NCBI GenBank assembly: GCA_020851115.1
Contig: JADZDJ010000064.1
Span: 1 to 43,020 of the forward strand
DNA from: Pirellulales bacterium
Lineage (GTDB): Bacteria > Planctomycetota > Planctomycetia > Pirellulales > JADZDJ01
Reading direction: 5' to 3'
DNA length: 43,020 nucleotides
Position 1 is the stretch's first letter. Every line of letters begins with the position of its first letter. The notes under the pieces are model-generated. The model saw only the letters and a program-made list of their open reading frames with translations. It was not told where the DNA came from and made no database searches. A program made the translations under genes and the position numbers. Positions 28,276-36,825 of the stretch are shown here, piece after piece.

Positions 28276-28833
28276 ATGTCCGCCGAAGAAATTCTGTTCG
28301 ATGTTGAAGAGCGGATGGAAAAAGCCGTCGAAGTGTTCAAACACGCCTTAGCCGGCATTCGCACGGGGCGGCCGAACCCTGGGCTGGTTGATTCGCTGCG
28401 GGTCGAGGCGTACGGGTCGCTGACGCCGATGAAATCGTTGGGCCAGGTCGGCGTGCAAGAAATGCAGATCGTCATCCGCCCCTTCGACCCCGGCACGATC
28501 AAGGACATCGAAAAAGCGATTCGCACCAGCGATCTCGGGTTTAACCCGTCGAACGACGGCCGCGTGATTCGCATCAATGTGCCACCACTGTCAACCGACG
28601 TTCGTCGCAAACTGGTCGCCCGCATCAAAGAACTGGCCGAAGAAGCCCGCGTTTCGCTCCGCAATGTGCGCCGCGATGGCAACAAAGCCGCCGACGATGC
28701 CGAAAAGGGCAAGTCTCTTACGGAAGATGCATGCAAAAAGGCGAAAGACGACATTCAAGAGTTCACCAAGCAATACGAGGCGAAAGTGAACGACCTAGCC
28801 AAGGCGAAGGAAACGGAAGTGATGGAGGAATAG
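28276..28833 (+). CDS. frr: Ribosome recycling factor
   Basis: Splits post-termination ribosomes with EF-G. The protein is 185 residues, the normal length. Conserved sequence includes KHALAGIRTGRPNPGLVDSL, EMQIVIRPFDPGTIKDIEKA, NDGRVIRINVPPLSTDVR and VRRDGNKAADDAEKGK. GAGG lies nine bases before the ATG. Last gene of the rpsB-tsf-pyrH-frr unit, an order shared by very many bacteria. Confidence 0.96.
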   Translation: MSAEEILFDVEERMEKAVEVFKHALAGIRTGRPNPGLVDSLRVEAYGSLTPMKSLGQVGVQEMQIVIRPFDPGTIKDIEKAIRTSDLGFNPSNDGRVIRINVPPLSTDVRRKLVARIKELAEEARVSLRNVRRDGNKAADDAEKGKSLTEDACKKAKDDIQEFTKQYEAKVNDLAKAKETEVMEE

Positions 28834-29318
28834 CCTGAATCGTCGAATTATTCGGTGGCTGTTTCTTACTGCAGGGGACTTTCTGATCGACGATGAAGGC
28901 TTTCCAGGGCGAGCGAGGCCGAACAGCTTGGTTGCCAACAGGATTTGAATTCGCGGAGCACGTGGTCACGATCCGCCGCGAAGGAAAAAGGAAGTAGGAT
29001 CGTGTTGGCGCCAGCCAAACCAATGGCATGGCCGAAAAGCTTCCTTGAGCCATTCCGCATCGACGATCCAAAGCTCCAAAGAGTGAATTCGGCTAGGTGC
29101 TCGTCGCGGCCAATATGAGCGACTACTGACGAGTTTCACGACAAGTCATTGAACGTTGGCGAGTGTGGCGCCAGACATGCCTATCCCCCTAGCCTTCCCA
29201 TCTTCTCTTGACTGCCACGATGGGTCGAGCCTATAGTTCCGCCCGGATTCGGCGGAGGCGGCAATAGCACGCCTTCCGATCAGGTCCAGATTCTTTTACG
29301 GTTGATGGAGAAACCGGC
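28834..29318. other. Intergenic stretch between frr and the PPIase gene
   Basis: No supported gene. Short minus-strand frames around 28866-29060 have no recognisable family and no convincing start. A well-formed promoter near the right end (29208-29237) serves the following gene. No intrinsic terminator with a T-tract is visible after frr. Confidence 0.45.
29208..29237 (+). promoter_or_regulatory. Strong sigma-70-like promoter for the tandem PPIase gene
   Basis: TTGACT (29208-29213), an 18-base spacer and TATAGT (29232-29237), each matching the consensus at 5 of 6. It is the best promoter match I find in the window and would give a leader of about 75 bases. Confidence 0.6.
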
Positions 29319-31403
29319 ATGGCAAGCAGGGATGGCTCGCCTGAAGTTGTGACTTCAGGACAGATCAAGCGTCGCCTCAAAGTGGCGGTCGGCGCACTGG
29401 CAGTTGTCGCAGTATGTCTAGTTTTTCGATCCATTGGCGGACGCGAACGAGTAGGTGCGCAGGTTCCTGGTGACCGAAATGAAGCCGTGGCGACGGACAA
29501 TGCGCCCGTGCCGCGACAGGGCGGCAATCAAGCGCCAGCGCAAAGCGGCGGCACATCGTCGCAGCAGAAAATCGTTGCGATCGTCAATGCGGAAGAAATC
29601 CACCGGGAGCAGCTTGCTCAAGAAGCACTCGCTCAATTCGGCAAGGACGTTCTCGAAGGCCTCAAGACAAAATACCTAATTTCGTCCTATGCGAAGCGCG
29701 TGGGAGTTACCGTAACGTCCCAAGAAGTGGATGAGGAAATCACGCGAATGTCGCGCAAGTTTGCCATTCCTCCCGATCAGTGGCTGAAAATGATTCAGGA
29801 CGAACGGGGAATCAAGCCAGAGCGATATGCAGAAGATATTATTCGCCCAACGCTGATTCTACGAAAATTGGCTGCCAATCGGATCCAGCCGACGGAAAAT
29901 GAGATTGAAGAAGCCTACCAAACCCAATTCGGCCCGGCGGTCAAAGCCCGCATTATCGTTCTCGAAAACCTCGACGAGGCCAAGCAGGTGCTTGCCGAGG
30001 CGAAACAGAATCCTGACGGCTTCGGCAAACTGGCCAAGGACAAGAGTCGCGACCCCAATAGCGCCAGTCTGCAAGGCCTGATTCCACCGATCCGTCACGG
30101 GTTAGGCGATCCGGCGCTCGAAAAAGTCGCCTTTCAATTGAAGGAAGGAGAAATTTCGCCGATTGTCGATGTCGCCAGCCAGTTCGTCATCTTGAAATGC
30201 GAAGGCCGCGCTCAAACCCGCGGCGCACCGCCGCGCGAACAGGTCCGCGGCCGACTGGAAGAGTTTGTTCGCGACAAGAAACTTCGCACTTCCGCGGGAG
30301 AGCTGTTCCAACGCTTGGAGAAAGAAACCGAAGTGCTGACGATCTACAAAGACCCGCAAATGGCGTCGAAAATGCCTGGCATTGCCGCTTCGATTGGCGG
30401 ACAGACCATCACCATGCGCGAATTGGCCGAAGCATGCATTAGCCGTCATGGCGAAGAAGTGCTCGACGTGATGATCAATCGCAGGCTGCTGGATCAAGAA
30501 CTGAAACAGCGGCGAATCAGCGTCCATCAGCAACAGCTCGACGCTGAAATCGCCCATTCTGCCCTGCGGGCCGGCAAGCTCACCAAGAACGGCAAGCCCG
30601 ACACCGATGGATGGCTTAAAATTGTCGTTGGTCAACAAGGCATCCCGCTCGAAAAATATATCCGCGACTCCGTATGGCCCAGCGCAGCATTGAAGCTGCT
30701 GGTGGCTGACAAAGTTAAAGTCACGGAAGAGGACATCGAACGGGGTTATAAGGCCAATTATGGAGCAAAAGCGCAAGTGCGGGCTATCGTGCTCGATAGT
30801 CAGCGCCGCGCGCAAGACGTGTGGCAACAGGCGCGCGACAACCCGACCGTCGAATTTTTTGGCCAATTGGCGGAACAGTTTTCGATGGAGCCGGCCAGCA
30901 AAGCCAACTCCGGCCGCGTGCCGCCCATTCAACAATGTGGCGGGCAGCCCGAACTCGAAAAGGAGGCGTTTGCCCTTCAACCGGGCGAAATCTCCGCCAT
31001 CGTGCAAGTGCAAGACAAATTCGTCATCTTGTACTTGGAGAAATTTTCCGACCCGGTGAAAATCAAGCGCGAAGAAGTCCAGAGTCTGATTGCCGAAGAT
31101 GTTTACGAAAAAAAACTGCGCTACGAGATGACGAAGGAATTTGACCGTATTAAAGACCAAGCCAACATCGATAATTTCCTGGCCGGAACAACGCACTCGC
31201 CCGAAAGAAAAATGCTCGGCAAGCGCGATGGCCCGAATCGCGGCGGATCGCCGCAGCAATTGCCCGCTTCGACGCCATCGGTCGCTGGCGGCCAAGGCCC
31301 GGCGGCGGGTGGAAACATTCGAGCCGGCTATGAGGCGGCGGCCCAGCCTCAACGCGGCCCCGCGGCGGCGGATCCTCGCGCGGGTACTGTCCGGCAGCGA
31401 TAA
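29319..31403 (+). CDS. Membrane-anchored protein with two tandem SurA/parvulin units
   Basis: Probable periplasmic peptidyl-prolyl isomerase or chaperone. The protein is 694 residues, with a single N-terminal membrane segment (about 20-37) acting as signal or anchor and a Gln/Gly/Ser-rich linker. It then has two repeats, each a SurA-type N-terminal domain (first about 84-190, second about 355-470) followed by a parvulin-like domain (FGKLAKDKSRDPNSASLQG, and FFGQLAEQFSMEPASKANSG). Both parvulin units keep the late pattern LEKxAFxLxxGEISxIVxVxxxFVILxxE. The usual double glycine after the Ser/Asp motif is altered in both, so isomerase activity is uncertain. The tail is Gly/Pro/Ala/Arg-rich. TGGAG sits eight bases before the ATG. 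Confidence 0.82.
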   Translation: MASRDGSPEVVTSGQIKRRLKVAVGALAVVAVCLVFRSIGGRERVGAQVPGDRNEAVATDNAPVPRQGGNQAPAQSGGTSSQQKIVAIVNAEEIHREQLAQEALAQFGKDVLEGLKTKYLISSYAKRVGVTVTSQEVDEEITRMSRKFAIPPDQWLKMIQDERGIKPERYAEDIIRPTLILRKLAANRIQPTENEIEEAYQTQFGPAVKARIIVLENLDEAKQVLAEAKQNPDGFGKLAKDKSRDPNSASLQGLIPPIRHGLGDPALEKVAFQLKEGEISPIVDVASQFVILKCEGRAQTRGAPPREQVRGRLEEFVRDKKLRTSAGELFQRLEKETEVLTIYKDPQMASKMPGIAASIGGQTITMRELAEACISRHGEEVLDVMINRRLLDQELKQRRISVHQQQLDAEIAHSALRAGKLTKNGKPDTDGWLKIVVGQQGIPLEKYIRDSVWPSAALKLLVADKVKVTEEDIERGYKANYGAKAQVRAIVLDSQRRAQDVWQQARDNPTVEFFGQLAEQFSMEPASKANSGRVPPIQQCGGQPELEKEAFALQPGEISAIVQVQDKFVILYLEKFSDPVKIKREEVQSLIAEDVYEKKLRYEMTKEFDRIKDQANIDNFLAGTTHSPERKMLGKRDGPNRGGSPQQLPASTPSVAGGQGPAAGGNIRAGYEAAAQPQRGPAAADPRAGTVRQR

Positions 31404-31535
31404 ATCGTTGGTGGCCGGTTTCCGCAATCGCTTCGCGCGGCTATTCTTAATGGTATGCGATTGTGCCAGCGCCAGGGTATGAACCTTGGACAATTCGCGG
31501 GGCGCAAAACTCGCATTCTTTCCAGCCGTCGCCGC

Positions 31536-32798
31536 ATGACTCAGTTCAACGAAAACGAAGATCCGATCGACGACGTTCGCCCGTTCCAGATTCAATTGGC
31601 GGAGCGAATGAAGCGGCTGCCGGCGTATCTATTCGCGCGGCTGAACCAGTCGATGTATCAAAAGCGCCGGACTGGCGAAGATGTGATCGACATGGGCATG
31701 GGCAACCCAACCGATCCCCCGGCCGATTTGATTATCGAAAAGCTCGCCGAGGCGGCCCGCGATCCGAAAAATCATGGTTATAGCCCTTCGCTGGGCATCA
31801 TGAATCTACGACGAGAAGTAGCCAGCCGTTATCTAAAAAAATGGGGTGTGCGGCTGGATCCCGAAGGCGAAGTGATTGCGACGCTCGGCTCGAAGGAAGG
31901 CTTCAGCCACTTATGCCTGGCGTTGATTGGGCCGGGCGATACCGCAATTGTCCCTGCGCCCACGTATCCAGCTCACCTTTACGCCGTGTCGCTGGCATCC
32001 GGCAATGCGATCACGCTGGAAGTCGCCGACAGCGAACGATTTCTGTCGAATGTCGCTTACGTTTGTCAGCACATTCAGCCCGTGCCGAAGATGATCATTT
32101 TGAACTATCCGCACAATCCTTCGACGGTGACGGTAGAACGCGAATTTTATGTCGACGCGGTCGCCCTTGCCCGAAAGTACGGCTTTATTCTCGTCAGCGA
32201 TTTGGCGTATGCCGACGTTTGTTTCGACGGATATCAAGCGCCGAGTTTGCTCTCGGTGAAGGGAGCCAAAGAAGTGTCGGTCGAGTATACGACCATGAGC
32301 AAAGGTTTCAGTATGGCCGGCTGGCGAGTGGGGTTTTGTGCGGGAAATGCTGAAATCATTCGTGCGCTGGGGACGGTAAAGGCATATTACGATTACGGCA
32401 TTTTCCGGCCAATCCAAATCGCCGCCATCATGGCGCTGCGGCATTGCGAAGCGGCGGTCGAAGCGCAGGCAAAAGCATACCAACACCGCCGCGACGTGTT
32501 GTGCGATGGGCTGCGTCGGATTGGCTGGGACGTGACACCGCCGCGGGCAAGTATGTTTGTTTGGGCGAAGATCCCAGACCCGTGGGCGAAACTCGGCTCG
32601 CTCGATTTTGCGATGAAACTACTCGAAGAAGGCAATGTTGTCGTCAGTCCTGGCGCAGGATTTGGCCCTGCCGGGGAAGGCTATTTGCGAATAGCGCTCA
32701 TTGAGAACGAAAACCGAATCCGACAGGCGGTACGAAATATCGCCAATTGCCTGGAAATACAGCCGAAACCCATTGTGCAACCGATATCGGTTCATTGA
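31536..32798 (+). CDS. Class I/II aminotransferase, AlaC-like
   Basis: Pyridoxal-phosphate aminotransferase, fold type I, most like alanine-forming AlaC or LL-diaminopimelate aminotransferase-type enzymes. The protein is 420 residues from the ATG at 31536. Visible motifs: [68 protein letters not shown], the PLP-lysine region [16 protein letters not shown], and [17 protein letters not shown]. The exact substrate cannot be fixed; alanine/glutamate or diaminopimelate are both possible. A frame extending to 31455 adds basic sequence overlapping no known domain. It is followed by the methyltransferase on the same strand. Confidence 0.85.
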   Translation: MTQFNENEDPIDDVRPFQIQLAERMKRLPAYLFARLNQSMYQKRRTGEDVIDMGMGNPTDPPADLIIEKLAEAARDPKNHGYSPSLGIMNLRREVASRYLKKWGVRLDPEGEVIATLGSKEGFSHLCLALIGPGDTAIVPAPTYPAHLYAVSLASGNAITLEVADSERFLSNVAYVCQHIQPVPKMIILNYPHNPSTVTVEREFYVDAVALARKYGFILVSDLAYADVCFDGYQAPSLLSVKGAKEVSVEYTTMSKGFSMAGWRVGFCAGNAEIIRALGTVKAYYDYGIFRPIQIAAIMALRHCEAAVEAQAKAYQHRRDVLCDGLRRIGWDVTPPRASMFVWAKIPDPWAKLGSLDFAMKLLEEGNVVVSPGAGFGPAGEGYLRIALIENENRIRQAVRNIANCLEIQPKPIVQPISVH

Positions 32799-32891
32799 CC
32801 ATCGGTCGTTTTGCCGTCGGTTTTGCAGGCGTTCGGGTTGTCACCTCAAATTTTTTACAAAATCGGCGATAGTGATAAGCTAAACTTGCGC

Positions 32892-33746
32892 ATGAATTCG
32901 GCTCAGTTTCAACTGCATGCGCAAATCGAGGAGCGGCACTGGTGGTTTGTCGCTCGGCGGCGGATTTTGCGCGATATAGTGCGACAGATTGCCCCTTCCT
33001 CGGGCCACCGCGAGCAAATTGTCGTCGATATCGGTTGTGGCACTGGTGCCAATCTTGCGGCCCTAGCTGCGGAATTTCGCTGTGTCGGGGTCGATACTTC
33101 AGCCGAAGCCATTGAACTGGCGAAATCGCGCTTCTGCGGAATCACATTTCTGTGCGGCGATGCGCCGTCGGAAGTGCGGCCGTGGCTTGCGCGCGCCGAC
33201 GTTGTTTTGTTAACGGATGTTCTTGAGCACGTTCTTGACGATCGGGGATTGCTGGAGTCGATCGTCGATATTTGCGCGCCTGGAGCGAAGCTCGTTATTA
33301 CGGTTCCCGCCGAGATGAAGCTGTGGAGCCCGCACGATACAGCTTTCGGCCATTTTCGGCGTTATGATGCCAAGACACTGGCCCGCGTTTGGGCCGGTTT
33401 GCCGGTGAAACAGCGGATGTTGACGCACTTTAACCACCGCCTGTATCCTGCGGTGAAATTTGCTCGCTCACTAAGTCGTCTCCGCGGCCGCAGCTTTGGG
33501 TCGGTCGATACCGATTTCCGCTTGCCGGCGCAACCTGTCAACCGGTTGCTGGAGAGAATCTTCGCGGGAGAATCTCGGCATTTGCTGAAGGCGTTGGATG
33601 CAGATCGCCCAGCCTACGACCGCGGAGTGAGTCTAATCGCAGTCCTCGATTGCCACAATGTCGTCGAACCGCAACTGTTCGACGAGCCGCAGCCGGCCAC
33701 GCCCGGAATTCCGGCACCTACTCAGCCGGAAATGGTGGAACTATAA
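32892..33746 (+). CDS. Class I SAM-dependent methyltransferase
   Basis: Rossmann-fold methyltransferase of the Methyltransf_11/23 kind. The protein is 284 residues from the ATG at 32892. It opens with QIEERHWWFVARRRIL, a pattern seen in methyltransferases found near glycosyltransferase and polysaccharide genes, followed by the SAM site VVDIGCGTGANLAALA, the acidic strand end CVGVDTSAEAI, and VVLLTDVLEHVLDD. The C-terminal part (GHFRRYDAKTLARVW, then FARSLSRLRG) fits that group. Substrate unknown. A frame extending up to 32811 is possible, but the first convincing family sequence begins after this ATG. It ends in a Pro/Glu-rich tail. Confidence 0.82.
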   Translation: MNSAQFQLHAQIEERHWWFVARRRILRDIVRQIAPSSGHREQIVVDIGCGTGANLAALAAEFRCVGVDTSAEAIELAKSRFCGITFLCGDAPSEVRPWLARADVVLLTDVLEHVLDDRGLLESIVDICAPGAKLVITVPAEMKLWSPHDTAFGHFRRYDAKTLARVWAGLPVKQRMLTHFNHRLYPAVKFARSLSRLRGRSFGSVDTDFRLPAQPVNRLLERIFAGESRHLLKALDADRPAYDRGVSLIAVLDCHNVVEPQLFDEPQPATPGIPAPTQPEMVEL

Positions 33747-33871
33747 TACGCTCGGTGCAATTGGCAGGCGACTCCGCTGGCCGACTCGAAGTGTCGATGG
33801 CGTCTACATTTGCGCATTTACTGACAAAGCAGGGCTCGCATTACCGATCACAATGGATTCGATTTGCGCGT

Positions 33872-33910
33872 AAAAAAAGAGGGTTCTTGCTCGCCGGGAC
33901 AAGAACCCTC
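33872..33910 (-). terminator. Intrinsic terminator, minus strand
   Basis: A perfect 11-base stem (gagggttcttg at 33879-33889 with caagaaccctc at 33900-33910) and a 10-base loop, followed on the minus strand by seven T (33878-33872). On the plus strand no T-run follows, so it terminates minus-strand transcription. No minus-strand protein gene ends here. Confidence 0.85.
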
Positions 33911-34085
33911 CAAATTGGCTGTCCGAACTAGGTTTCCCATGTCCGGAGACCCACAGCCGTAGTGAGCGTATCGAACCGTACGCGCCCCGAACTTTAGGGA
34001 GTGCCACCAAGCCCGGAAGCGCCGGTACAATCGCACCCGACACAAACGCATTCGATTTGAAACACGGCTCGACAAAGCCGTAGAA
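33872..34085 (-). ncRNA. Candidate structured small RNA (unidentified)
   Basis: Read on the minus strand, this segment holds in order: a perfect 6-base hairpin (34081-34064, arms acggct/agccgt); a long hairpin (34043-33968) with arms gtgtcg/cgatac, gattgtac/gtacggtt and gcgcttc/ggggcgc, several of whose pairs are G-U and work only on this strand; a stem ggctgt/acagcc (33958-33917); and an intrinsic terminator. No protein frame of merit fits. I compared it mentally with 6S, SRP, tmRNA and RNase P RNA and found no match. The 5' end is unknown. Confidence 0.4.
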
Positions 34086-34223
34086 AAGGCAATCCAAGCA
34101 GGTCATACCATGCGATCGAATCGAATTGCTATTCGTTCTGCTGGAAAGGCGCTTTTGTTTTCCAAGGTTCAATCGTCCTCGTCGTGTCTTTGAGTCGCTG
34201 TGGTTCAATAATTCCGACCAGAT

Positions 34224-35396
34224 ATGACCCAAATCGCTAAACTTGCCCTGGAAGACGGTACCGTTTATGCCGGCACTGTGTTTGGTGCGGTGGGCGAAGT
34301 CGACGGAGAGGTGTGTTTCAACACTTCGATGACGGGATACCAGGAGATACTGACCGACCCCAGTTATCGTGGCCAAATCGTCTGCATGACATTTCCGGAA
34401 ATCGGCAACTACGGCGTAAATAGCGAAGATTTGGAAAGTCCTAAGCCGCACTTAGCAGGCTTTATCGTCCGACAAATCAGCCGCACGGACAGCAATTTTC
34501 GCTCCCAAGGACCGTTGCACAACTATCTGACGGAGCACGGCATCCCTGGCATTGCCGGCATCGACACACGGGCGCTGGTCCGCCGGCTAAGAGTTCACGG
34601 CGCAATGAAGGGAGTTTTATCGAGCATCGATCTTTGCAGTTCAAACCTGGTGGCCAAGGCAAAATCAAGTCCCGGATTGGTCGGTCGCGATTTGGTTCGA
34701 GAAGTCATGCCAGATCAGCCTCGGAGTTGGAACGAAACCTTGCACGAACTGGCGAGAACGCACGATTCGATCGCGCTAGCAAATGCCGATTCGCAACCCA
34801 ATGTCGAACTGCACGTTGTGGCGATCGACTACGGCATGAAATGGAATATTGCCCGCCATTTGGCCGACATGGGCTGCAAAGTCACCGTCGTTCCAGGTAC
34901 CGCGAGTTCGGCAGAGATCCTGGCCCAGAAGCCGTCTGGGGTGTTTCTATCGAATGGCCCTGGCGACCCTGAGCCGCTGGATTATGCCATTGATGCCATC
35001 CGCAGCCTGCTGGGCCAAGTTCCCATCTTCGGCATTTGCTTGGGACATCAATTGCTGTCGTTGGCCTGCGGAGCCAAGACGTTCAAGCTGAAATTTGGCC
35101 ATCGCGGAGCAAATCAGCCGGTGCAGAACCTCGACACGGGCGGGGTGGAAATTACCTCGCAGAACCACGGATTCGCCGTCGCGGAAGATGCCCTTCCCGA
35201 CGACCTAGAAGTCACCCATCGAAATTTGAACGATCATACGATCGAAGGCATCCGCCACCGAAAGCTACCAGCCTTCAGCGTGCAATATCACCCAGAAGCG
35301 TCGGCCGGCCCGCACGACAGCGCGTATCTGTTCGGAAAGTTCAAGGAAATGATGCTGCTGCAGAGCCGTAGACGTTGTGAACCGAGCAGAACCTGA
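34224..35396 (+). CDS. carA: Carbamoyl-phosphate synthase small (glutaminase) subunit
   Basis: Supplies ammonia from glutamine for carbamoyl phosphate, precursor of pyrimidines and arginine. The protein is 390 residues. The N-terminal CPSase domain reads ALEDGTVYAGTVFGAVGEVD, EVCFNTSMTGYQEILTDPSY and GIPGIAGIDTRALVRRLR. The class I glutaminase domain has VAIDYGMKWNIARHLA, FLSNGPGDPEPLDYA, the nucleophile in GICLGHQLLSLACGA and the catalytic His/Glu in SVQYHPEASAGPHDS. carB is not adjacent within the window. It converges on the GTPase-associated operon with 46 bases between stops. Start ATG has no strong ribosome site. Confidence 0.96.
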   Translation: MTQIAKLALEDGTVYAGTVFGAVGEVDGEVCFNTSMTGYQEILTDPSYRGQIVCMTFPEIGNYGVNSEDLESPKPHLAGFIVRQISRTDSNFRSQGPLHNYLTEHGIPGIAGIDTRALVRRLRVHGAMKGVLSSIDLCSSNLVAKAKSSPGLVGRDLVREVMPDQPRSWNETLHELARTHDSIALANADSQPNVELHVVAIDYGMKWNIARHLADMGCKVTVVPGTASSAEILAQKPSGVFLSNGPGDPEPLDYAIDAIRSLLGQVPIFGICLGHQLLSLACGAKTFKLKFGHRGANQPVQNLDTGGVEITSQNHGFAVAEDALPDDLEVTHRNLNDHTIEGIRHRKLPAFSVQYHPEASAGPHDSAYLFGKFKEMMLLQSRRRCEPSRT

Positions 35397-35442
35397 GTTG
35401 CCTGCCAATTTCTCATTTCAGGTTTCGCGCAGCCCGCCAGAC

Positions 35443-36792
35443 CTACTCCCCTGCAAACAATAGCGACAGTACATCTAGCGCGCCGGCAGCTTTTTCAGGT
35501 TCTCGCATACCGCTGTCCAAGCACGTTTCCCAAAGGTTCAGCGAGTACCGCAAATATTGCTCGCGGAGGCTTGCCACCGTAGCCTGCGGCAAGCAAGCAG
35601 AAAGCTGCGACCACAGCTTCTGAGCAAGTTCTCGCGCATCCGGCGCTCCATGGATGGCATCGGATACCGCATCGTCCAGCTGCTCGACCAGATCCATTGC
35701 GGCCGGATCGTCGGTGACATCCACATCGAGCAGCTTCGGCAGTCGAATTGTCATGCCGCAACTCGAAGCTGGCCGAGTGATGTTTGGACTCGGTTCCGTC
35801 GATGATTTAGATTCGACGCTGGGCAATGTGGGCTTTTTCGCACGACTGCGGCCGCGAACGCCATCGATCGGTCCATCGATGACGCCGATGTTGGTAACTC
35901 GCGGCGTGCAGCGAAACTCTCGCGACAGTTCTTCGCCGAGATCGTGTAAATGTTCGATCGTTAAGCCGGGACGCGATTTTTGCAGCTCGCTGGTAAGCGT
36001 TGTCAATCGGTCGGCTTCAGCCAGTTTTGCCACATAGGTCGCCCAGCCGTGCGGCGAAAACTCTAGATCTTCGCTCTTCGACAGATTTACGAATGCTACT
36101 CCATCGCGGCGAGCGGATTTGCGAGGTTGATCGTGGCCGCCTTCATGGGGAACCAGTTTGAACGGGCGACGAGGCGAAAATCGCAGTCCGGTTGTAAAAG
36201 AGATTTCGCTACGGCATTCGACCGGCAAGCAATTCAGCAATCCGCCGAATATCGTCTCGGCTTGCTCGACTCCGGTCAGCACTTTAATTCCTGGAGTGAC
36301 CGCCGCGGCGATCAATCGCGCAATCTTCGCCGAACCAAGCTGGTCGGCAAATTGCGCCAATAATCCTTCATCGACGCGCGCGGTTCGACCGGCCAATGTA
36401 AACGGTCGAAGTGAAGTCGGCGGCATCGCCGGCACGTCAAGCAATCCCTTGGCCCATGCTGCTCGCAGAATGGCAAACGGCTGATTGGCGAACTTGGCAA
36501 ACGTCGGTTTCGGAACGATTAGAAAATTCGTATAAACCCGCGCTCCGCCGCGCTCGCTGTATTCTTCGCCGGCGGCGATACTCTTGGAAACGCACAACTG
36601 GCCGCCGGAGAGATAATGAAAATTGACACTGGATGCATCTTCGCGTCGATCGCGCAGCGAGCCATGCGATGGCCCCCAAATCGCAAGTTCCGCGGCGACT
36701 TCCGATGTAATTCCGGCGCTCTTCGCAATCAAATGGTAACCTGATCCGAGCGTCGTCCGCGCCGAGGTAAAAATTGCCTGCTCAATGAACAC
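35443..36792 (-). CDS. GTPase-associated protein 1-like (GAP1-N2 type) protein
   Basis: Last gene of a four-gene operon. The protein is 449 residues. The N-terminal ~200 residues (IEQAIFTSARTTLGSGYHLI, then AELAIWGPSHGSL, FHYLSGGQLCVSKSIAAG, GARVYTNFLIV) resemble the N-terminal domain named for proteins encoded beside double-GTPases; this match is from memory of the family. A Ser/Pro/Lys-rich linker near residues 310-350 leads to a helical C-terminal part (LVEQLDDAVSDAIHG, LREQYLRYSLNLWETCL). The start is a GTG at 36792 with AGGAG six bases upstream; a TTG at 36816 has no such site. It lies 33 bases downstream of the GTPase gene. Likely a partner or regulator of that GTPase; its biochemical activity is unknown. 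Confidence 0.65.
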   Translation of the reverse strand: MFIEQAIFTSARTTLGSGYHLIAKSAGITSEVAAELAIWGPSHGSLRDRREDASSVNFHYLSGGQLCVSKSIAAGEEYSERGGARVYTNFLIVPKPTFAKFANQPFAILRAAWAKGLLDVPAMPPTSLRPFTLAGRTARVDEGLLAQFADQLGSAKIARLIAAAVTPGIKVLTGVEQAETIFGGLLNCLPVECRSEISFTTGLRFSPRRPFKLVPHEGGHDQPRKSARRDGVAFVNLSKSEDLEFSPHGWATYVAKLAEADRLTTLTSELQKSRPGLTIEHLHDLGEELSREFRCTPRVTNIGVIDGPIDGVRGRSRAKKPTLPSVESKSSTEPSPNITRPASSCGMTIRLPKLLDVDVTDDPAAMDLVEQLDDAVSDAIHGAPDARELAQKLWSQLSACLPQATVASLREQYLRYSLNLWETCLDSGMREPEKAAGALDVLSLLFAGE

Positions 36793-36825
36793 GGTGAACT
36801 CCTGCCCCTCAGACAATGCACGGCG

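Larger units (their letters stand above)
33747..34223. other. Intergenic stretch upstream of carA
   Basis: No supported protein gene on either strand. It contains a minus-strand intrinsic terminator and a series of hairpins, annotated separately as a candidate RNA. The right part serves as the carA leader; I could not recognise a riboswitch or a clear promoter in it. Confidence 0.5.

Noticed and set aside
30102-31595. 497-codon minus-strand open frame opposite the tandem PPIase gene
   Set aside because: Antisense of a recognisable SurA/parvulin protein; no ribosome site or family pattern.
34086-34223. Riboswitch or pyrimidine attenuator upstream of carA
   Set aside because: No recognisable aptamer, PyrR-type or attenuator structure on the plus strand.
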